Assembly: GCF_021397715.1 (NCBI RefSeq)
Contig: NZ_CP090207.1
Coordinates: forward strand, 620,001-684,000
Reading direction: 5' to 3'
From: Pantoea agglomerans
GTDB taxonomy: Bacteria; Pseudomonadota; Gammaproteobacteria; Enterobacterales; Enterobacteriaceae
Length of the DNA: 64,000 bases
The notes under the pieces are model-generated. The model saw only the letters and a program-made list of their open reading frames with translations. It was not told the DNA's origin and ran no database searches. A program made the translations under genes and the position numbers. Each line of letters begins with the position of its first letter. The stretch's first letter is position 1. Of the stretch, positions 57,252-64,000 are shown piece by piece.

Positions 57252-58238
57252 TTACACTGACAGCCGATCGGCTGGAAATTCCACGCCGGTCTGGCGGCGA
57301 ATCTCAGTCAGCAGCGCGGCGGTAATGCGTGAAACCTCCAGTGCCGGATGGTCCACCTGCTGCTGCTCAACCAGCCGGACAAAAGTCTCAGCTTCATACA
57401 GCATGGTATTGATATGCTGCGGCTGGCTCAGCGCCTGTTTTTCCGCGCCGCGCGGGATGAAGGTGAGTTTCTGACACTCGGAGAGTTTTTCAATCACCAG
57501 CGCACCCGCTTCGCCCTGAATCTCACTCGGCAGGGAAGAGTCACTCACCTTGGAGTGCAGGATCGTCACGTCAAAATCGCCGTAGCTCAGCACCACCACG
57601 CCGTGCGCGTCAACGCCGCTCTCCAGCAGCGTGGCCGTGGCCTGTACCCGCTGCGGTTCGCCCCACAGCGCCACCGCCGACGCCAGACAGTAATAGCCGA
57701 TATCCATAATCGAGCCGTTGGACCAGCGCGGATCAAAGGTGTTGGGGTTCTCGCCGTTGAGATAGCGCGGATAACGTGAGGAGTACTGACAGTAGCTCAG
57801 CAATGCTTTACGCAACTTACCCACTTCAGGCAGCGCCTGTTGCAGCCGGATAAAGTTAGGCAGGCTGGCGGTTTTAAAGGCCTCAAACAGGACCACCTGA
57901 TGCTGGCGGGCGCAGGCGATCATCGCTTCCGCCTCCTGCAGATTCGAGGCCAGTGGTTTCTCACAAATCACATGTTTGCCGTGCGACATAAACAGCAGTG
58001 CCTGCTGGCAATGCAGAGCATTGGGACTGGCAAGATAGACCGCATCAATCTGCGGGCTGGCGGCCAGCGCCTCCAGCGAGGTAAAGGTCTGCTCACAGCG
58101 ATAATCGTGGCTGAACGCCTCCGCCTGCTGCTGACTGCGTGAATAGACCGCACAGAGTTTCATTGCCCCGGTTTCATGGGCGGCATCAATAAACTGGCGT
58201 GTAATCCAATTTGTTCCCACAATGGCAAAACGAATCAC
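57252..58238 (-). CDS. ygjR: YgjR, Gfo/Idh/MocA-family oxidoreductase
   Basis: A 328-residue NAD(P)-dependent oxidoreductase of unknown substrate, matching E. coli YgjR. The Rossmann start is MIRFAIVGTNWITRQFIDAA (GxxxI type), and the family motif EKPLASNLQEAEAM (catalytic Lys in EKP, about residue 93) is present, followed by the Gfo C-terminal domain with DIGYYCLASAVALWGEP. In E. coli ygjQ separates it from ygjP; here a ClC gene does. Confidence 0.93.
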   Translation of the reverse strand: MIRFAIVGTNWITRQFIDAAHETGAMKLCAVYSRSQQQAEAFSHDYRCEQTFTSLEALAASPQIDAVYLASPNALHCQQALLFMSHGKHVICEKPLASNLQEAEAMIACARQHQVVLFEAFKTASLPNFIRLQQALPEVGKLRKALLSYCQYSSRYPRYLNGENPNTFDPRWSNGSIMDIGYYCLASAVALWGEPQRVQATATLLESGVDAHGVVVLSYGDFDVTILHSKVSDSSLPSEIQGEAGALVIEKLSECQKLTFIPRGAEKQALSQPQHINTMLYEAETFVRLVEQQQVDHPALEVSRITAALLTEIRRQTGVEFPADRLSV

Positions 58239-58384
58239 GTCATCTCTCCGGCAGAAGTAAAGCGGCAGAGTAACATCTCTCTGGCCGGGTGCAATGGGGC
58301 CGGGCGGCCAGCAGCGGATCCTGCGATCCGCATTCCACTAATAGGATGACGCGATGATTTTCGGGGACAAAACAGGGAGCGCAG

Positions 58385-60073
58385 GTGAAAGCAAGTAAGC
58401 ACGCATTAAACTGGACCACCTTACTGATCGCCATCCCGGTCGGGTGCGCGGCATCGCTGGTGACGCTGGCTTTTCGTGGCGTAATTGAGCTTATTAATCA
58501 TCTGCTGTTCGCCAGTGGCGGCGAAATCACTGAATCCGTTCACCTCTGGCCGTGGATCTTCTGGCCGCTGCTGGTGGGTGGCGGCGGGGTGCTGGCGGGT
58601 TATTTTCTGCGCTACGCGGTCGCTATTGAGCAGCAACAGACGGTGAAAACCGACTACCTGGAGGTGATAAATGCCCGTCTCGATGCGGTTCCGACCAAAA
58701 CCTCGCTTTTTCGCGCCTTATCCTCCATTGCCAGCATCGGTAGCGGCGCGTCAATAGGGAAAGAGGGGCCGATGGTGCAGCTGTCGGCGCTGTGCGGCAG
58801 CGCAATTGGCCGGATGCTGCCGGCGTCGCTTAACCTGAAAAACAGTGACGTGGTGGCGATGGCGGCGGCGGCCGGTCTGTCGTCGGTCTATCACGCGCCG
58901 CTGGCGTCAGCGATTTTTGTGGCGGAGATTGCCTTCGGTATTTCCGCGCTGCAGCGGCTGATACCGCTGATTATCGCCTCGGCCGTGGCGGTGATGACCA
59001 TGTGGTCGCTGGGCTTTCGCAGTGCGCTCTATCCGCTGGCGGAAGCCAGCTTCCGGATGGATCTCAGCAGCCTGGTGATGACGGTGGTGATTGGTCTGGT
59101 TGCCGGTCTGGCCGGCTGGCTGCTGATTAAGCTGATTGCCCGCAGCAAGCGGTTGTTCAGCCGGGTAGCTTCATTGCCGCTGCGGCTCGGGGCAGGTGGC
59201 TTTGCGGTCGGTTTACTGGCGCTGATCTCAACCGATATTCTCGGTAACGGTTACGAAGTGATCGTCAAAGTGATGGCGGGCCACTATCTGCTGCCAGGGC
59301 TGCTGCTGTTACTGCTGCTCAAGACGCTCGCCACCAGCCTGTCGGTGGGCTCGAATGCGGTCGGCGGCCTGTTTACCCCTTCATTACTGATTGGCGCCTT
59401 GCTGGGTGTCATTATCGCCAGCGGCGGCGCAGCGCTGCATCTGCCGCTCGGCAATGTGCTGCTCTATGCCGCGATTGGCATGGCAGCGGTGCTGGCTGCC
59501 GTCAGCCAGGCGCCGTTAATGGCGATGCTGATGGTGCTGGAGATGACGCTCAACAGCAGTCTGCTGTTCCCGCTGATGATCGCCTCGGTGCTGGCGTCGA
59601 TGGTGGTCTACCGGCTGCAATCGACCAGTACCTATCCGGTGGTGAGCCATCACTTCAACCGTTCCGAAGCCAAATATGATTTCGATAATATGCGCATCGC
59701 TGAGCTGATCATCCCCGGCGCGGCGTTGCAGCCTCACGAGTCGGTCGGCCAGGCGCTGGCGGTCAGCTCGCTGAAGCGCGAACGCTACGTCTATGTGATC
59801 AATGAAGTGGGGGCGTTTCTGGGCGTGGTCTCGATCCATGAGATCTCCCGCCGGGTGCTGGCGCAGGAGATCACGCTCGACTCACCGGTGCAGTGCGTGA
59901 TGGATGACGAGTTTCCGGTGGTATACCAGAACCAGAGTATGCGCGAAGGCTGGGAGGCGTTTGCGGCGGTGACGCTGGAACGGTTGCCGGTGCTGAACAA
60001 TCCGCAGGAACGGCGCTTTCTTGGGGCGCTGACCAAAACCAGCCTGATTCAGAAAGCGCAGGAGTTTCTTTAA
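58385..60073 (+). CDS. ClcB-like ClC chloride channel/transporter with CBS pair
   Basis: A 562-residue ClC-family protein. Residues about 1-415 form the channel domain with the selectivity motifs GSGASIGKEGP (gating Glu in KEGP), and GGLFTPSLLIGALLG; GSNAVGG precedes the latter. Residues about 430-560 form a CBS-domain pair (MRIAELIIPGAALQP; CVMDDEFPVVYQNQSMREGW). In the E. coli ClcA antiporter the inner proton Glu lies in FIIEEMRP; here the aligned stretch reads FVAEIAFG with Ile at that place, so proton coupling may be lost. GTG start after GGGAGCGCAG. Its last four bases overlap ygjP. Confidence 0.9.
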   Translation: MKASKHALNWTTLLIAIPVGCAASLVTLAFRGVIELINHLLFASGGEITESVHLWPWIFWPLLVGGGGVLAGYFLRYAVAIEQQQTVKTDYLEVINARLDAVPTKTSLFRALSSIASIGSGASIGKEGPMVQLSALCGSAIGRMLPASLNLKNSDVVAMAAAAGLSSVYHAPLASAIFVAEIAFGISALQRLIPLIIASAVAVMTMWSLGFRSALYPLAEASFRMDLSSLVMTVVIGLVAGLAGWLLIKLIARSKRLFSRVASLPLRLGAGGFAVGLLALISTDILGNGYEVIVKVMAGHYLLPGLLLLLLLKTLATSLSVGSNAVGGLFTPSLLIGALLGVIIASGGAALHLPLGNVLLYAAIGMAAVLAAVSQAPLMAMLMVLEMTLNSSLLFPLMIASVLASMVVYRLQSTSTYPVVSHHFNRSEAKYDFDNMRIAELIIPGAALQPHESVGQALAVSSLKRERYVYVINEVGAFLGVVSIHEISRRVLAQEITLDSPVQCVMDDEFPVVYQNQSMREGWEAFAAVTLERLPVLNNPQERRFLGALTKTSLIQKAQEFL

Positions 60074-60573
60074 GCGGCGTTACCGCGCATCGCCTGATCG
60101 GTCATCCACAGGCGGGCGTCAAATTCGAGCTGGTGGTAATCGGGCTCCATGTGGCAGCAGAGCTGGTAGAACGCTTTATCGTGATCCTTCTCTTTCAGGT
60201 GCGCCAGCTCATGCACCACGATCATCCGCAGAAACGGTTCCGGCGCGAGGCGGAAAAAGGTCGATATACGGATTTCGGCCTTGGCCTTCAGGTTGCCGCC
60301 CTGCACCCGCGAAATGGCGGTATGCAAACCCAGCGCATGCTTCATCACCTTGATTTTGTTATCCCAGATCACTTTACTGATCGGCGGCGCGTTGCGCATA
60401 TAGCGGTTTTTCAGCGCCAGGGTGTAGTCATACAGCGCTTTATCACTCATCACATTGTGGGTGTCGGGATAGCGCTGTTGCAGAAATGCGCCTAAACGCT
60501 GATGGCTGATCAACGTCTCAACCTGCTCAAGAATAGGGGCAGGATAACCCTGAAGGTAGATCAGTGAGGACAT
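60070..60573 (-). CDS. ygjP: YgjP, M48-like metal-dependent hydrolase
   Basis: A 167-residue protein of the YgjP/WLM-like family with a zinc-peptidase motif [15 protein letters not shown] (HExxH plus a downstream His). E. coli YgjP has been reported to hydrolyse UTP to UMP in vitro; physiological role unclear. ATG 60573 matches the family start ([18 protein letters not shown]). It overlaps the end of the convergent ClC gene by four bases and is divergent from rlmG. Confidence 0.94.
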   Translation of the reverse strand: MSSLIYLQGYPAPILEQVETLISHQRLGAFLQQRYPDTHNVMSDKALYDYTLALKNRYMRNAPPISKVIWDNKIKVMKHALGLHTAISRVQGGNLKAKAEIRISTFFRLAPEPFLRMIVVHELAHLKEKDHDKAFYQLCCHMEPDYHQLEFDARLWMTDQAMRGNAA

Positions 60574-60655
60574 TAGGGATTCCCGGCGAAAGACAGTATA
60601 CTGCGCCCCCTTTTTGGGGCGAAAATCCATCAAAGTGTACCACGCCGGAGAATTC

Positions 60656-61774
60656 ATGAGCCAACTTGAACTGAACGATCGCACACTGATCCTGCATCGT
60701 TTCCCGCAGATGCGTGACGAAAGTCCATTACAAGCCTGGGATGCGGCTGATGAATATCTGTTGCAGCAGACGCTGCCGGAAGGCCCGGTGCTGGTCTTCA
60801 ACGACAGCTTTGGCGCGTTAACCTGCGCACTGAATCCGCGCACCGTCTGGCACGTCAGTGACTCCTGGCTGAGCCAGCAGGCGACGCGGCAGAACCTGGC
60901 GTTAAACGCGCTGGACGATGGCGAAGTCCATTTTCTCGATAGCCTGGCCGCGCTGCCAGCGGCTCCGGCCGCAGTGCTGATCAAGGTGCCGAAAACGCTG
61001 GCGCTGCTGGAGCATCAGCTGCGGGCTATTCGTCAGGTGGCGACGCCAGAGACGGTGATCCTGGCCGCAGCCCGCGCCAAAGAGATCCATAATTCAACGC
61101 TGCAGCTGTTTGAGCAAATCATCGGTGAAACCCGCACCTCGCTGGCGTGGAAAAAAGCGCGGCTGATTTACAGCCAGTTTACCCAGCCGGCGTTGCGTGA
61201 GGCCGAACCGACGCTGGTCTGGCCGCTGGATGGCACGCCTTATCAGATTCACAACTACGCCAACGTCTTTTCACGGTCGTCGCTGGATATTGGTGCGCGG
61301 CTGTTTGTGCAGCATCTGCCGGAAAATATTGAGGGTGAAATTGTCGATCTCGGTTGTGGTAACGGCGTGGTTGGGCTGGTGGCGCTGGAGCAGAACCCGC
61401 AGGCCGAGGTGCATTTCCTTGATGAATCTTATATGGCGGTCGCCTCCAGCCAGCGCAACGTGGAAGTGAACCGGCCTGAAGATCTGGCCCGCTGTCAGTT
61501 CCGCGTCAACAACGTGCTGAGCGGTTATCCGTCCGATCGTCTGCACGCGGTGCTGTGCAATCCGCCATTCCATCAGCAACATGCCGTCACCGATCACCTG
61601 GCGTGGCAGATGTTCCGCGATGCCAAACGCTGCCTTCAGTATGGCGGCGAGCTGCGCATTGTCGGCAACCGCCACCTCGATTATCACCACAAACTGAAAA
61701 AGCTGTTTGGCAACTGCACGCTGCTCGCCTCGAACCAGAAGTTCGTGGTGCTGCGCGCGGTAAAAATGCGCTAA
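60656..61774 (+). CDS. rlmG: 23S rRNA m2G1835 methyltransferase RlmG
   Basis: RlmG methylates N2 of G1835 in 23S rRNA. The 372-residue product has two related methyltransferase domains, the active C-terminal one with [17 protein letters not shown] (SAM loop, about 230) and the NPPF catalytic motif ([12 protein letters not shown], about 299). ATG 60656 follows CCGGAG; the upstream in-frame ATG at 60614 lacks support. A C-rich/G-rich hairpin (GCGCCCCC...GGGGCG) lies just upstream. Confidence 0.97.
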   Translation: MSQLELNDRTLILHRFPQMRDESPLQAWDAADEYLLQQTLPEGPVLVFNDSFGALTCALNPRTVWHVSDSWLSQQATRQNLALNALDDGEVHFLDSLAALPAAPAAVLIKVPKTLALLEHQLRAIRQVATPETVILAAARAKEIHNSTLQLFEQIIGETRTSLAWKKARLIYSQFTQPALREAEPTLVWPLDGTPYQIHNYANVFSRSSLDIGARLFVQHLPENIEGEIVDLGCGNGVVGLVALEQNPQAEVHFLDESYMAVASSQRNVEVNRPEDLARCQFRVNNVLSGYPSDRLHAVLCNPPFHQQHAVTDHLAWQMFRDAKRCLQYGGELRIVGNRHLDYHHKLKKLFGNCTLLASNQKFVVLRAVKMR

Positions 61775-63802
<2,028 letters not shown>

Positions 63803-63885
63803 TCACGTCGAAGTGGTCGGATGAGTTGACTCTAGCTTCTTCTGTGTTAAAAAAAAGTGAAAGGATGTCAGGGTGTGAGTGAAAT

Positions 63886-63930
63886 CAAAAATAACCGGCC
63901 TGGCGAAGCCGCGTTTCCAGGTCCGGTCAG
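63886..63930 (-). terminator. Terminator of a minus-strand gene entering from the right
   Basis: On the minus strand ACCGGACCTGG ... CCAGGCCGGT (one-base bulge) followed by TATTTTTG. Confidence 0.75.
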
Positions 63931-63941
63931 GTTTAACGTGC

Positions 63942-64000
63942 TTAACGCCGACGAATCCACGAGTAGCGGGAGTGGTAACCGCGGGCAAAGTGGGTATTGT
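63942..64000 (-). CDS. Possible C-terminal end of a minus-strand gene
   Basis: The last 59 bases read on the minus strand NTHFARGYHSRYSWIRRR and stop at 63942, followed by a terminator 12 bases later. The basic, aromatic tail is not recognised. The terminator supports a real gene, but too little is visible to identify it, and a different frame cannot be ruled out. Confidence 0.4.
   Translation of the reverse strand, partial: NTHFARGYHSRYSWIRRR

Overview
The window is chromosomal DNA of an enterobacterium. Nearly every core gene is recognisable as an Escherichia coli orthologue (rpsF-priB-rpsR-rplI, cpdB/cysQ, tamAB, ppa, fbp/mpl, pmbA, lpoA/rsmI, rnpB, the yqj cluster, the exu/uxa genes, alx, fadH). 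Differences in content and order, moderately high G+C, two chemoreceptors, a KdgM-type oligogalacturonate porin and a uxaC-uxaB-uxaA operon suggest Erwiniaceae, most likely Pantoea or a close relative. The genus is inferred from gene content only. No tRNA, CRISPR array, transposase or prophage gene was seen.

Layout. 0-27.5 kb follows the E. coli 95-96 minute region: a truncated chemoreceptor, yjfP, the rpsF ribosomal operon with its leader, ytfB, fklB, cpdB/cysQ, ytfJ, ytfK, paeA, tamA-tamB-ytfP, ppa, fbp/mpl, darP, pmbA and cybC. Small replacements sit where E. coli has other genes. A yeaL-like gene, an LprI-like gene, a chemoreceptor and an unknown membrane protein lie between ppa and fbp, and a KdgM-like porin lies between mpl and darP. 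msrA is not found next to paeA/tamA. 36-64 kb follows the E. coli 69-70 minute region: yhaJ/yhaK, dolP-diaA-yraN-lpoA, rsmI, rnpB with three downstream repeats, yqjG to yqjC, mzrA-yqjA, exuR, exuT, uxaCBA, sstT, alx with its manganese riboswitch, ygjR, a ClC channel, ygjP, rlmG and fadH.

Between these two syntenic blocks (27.7-35.4 kb) is an accessory operon, the most interesting part of the window. It encodes a stand-alone PRD protein, a DUF2620 protein, a DUF4312 protein, two small polytopic membrane proteins (DUF4311 and DUF4310), a binuclear-metal amidohydrolase, a DgaE-like PLP ammonia lyase, a DgaF-like KDPG-type aldolase, and a large regulator with HTH, PRD, EIIB-like and EIIA-like domains. 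The enzyme order suggests deacylation of an N-acyl amino-sugar acid, removal of ammonia to give a 2-keto-3-deoxy sugar acid (phosphate), and cleavage to pyruvate and a triose (phosphate). The membrane pair with its two small cytoplasmic partners looks like an uncharacterised uptake system. The DUF2620 protein carries a Cys-Gly-Ser-Gly / Asn-Lys / Val-Leu-x-Phe-Gly pattern resembling ribose-5-phosphate isomerase B.

The exu/uxa genes and the KdgM-like porin together point to use of galacturonate and pectin oligomers, as expected for a plant-associated bacterium. Three ExuR-type operators are visible upstream of exuR, exuT and uxaC.
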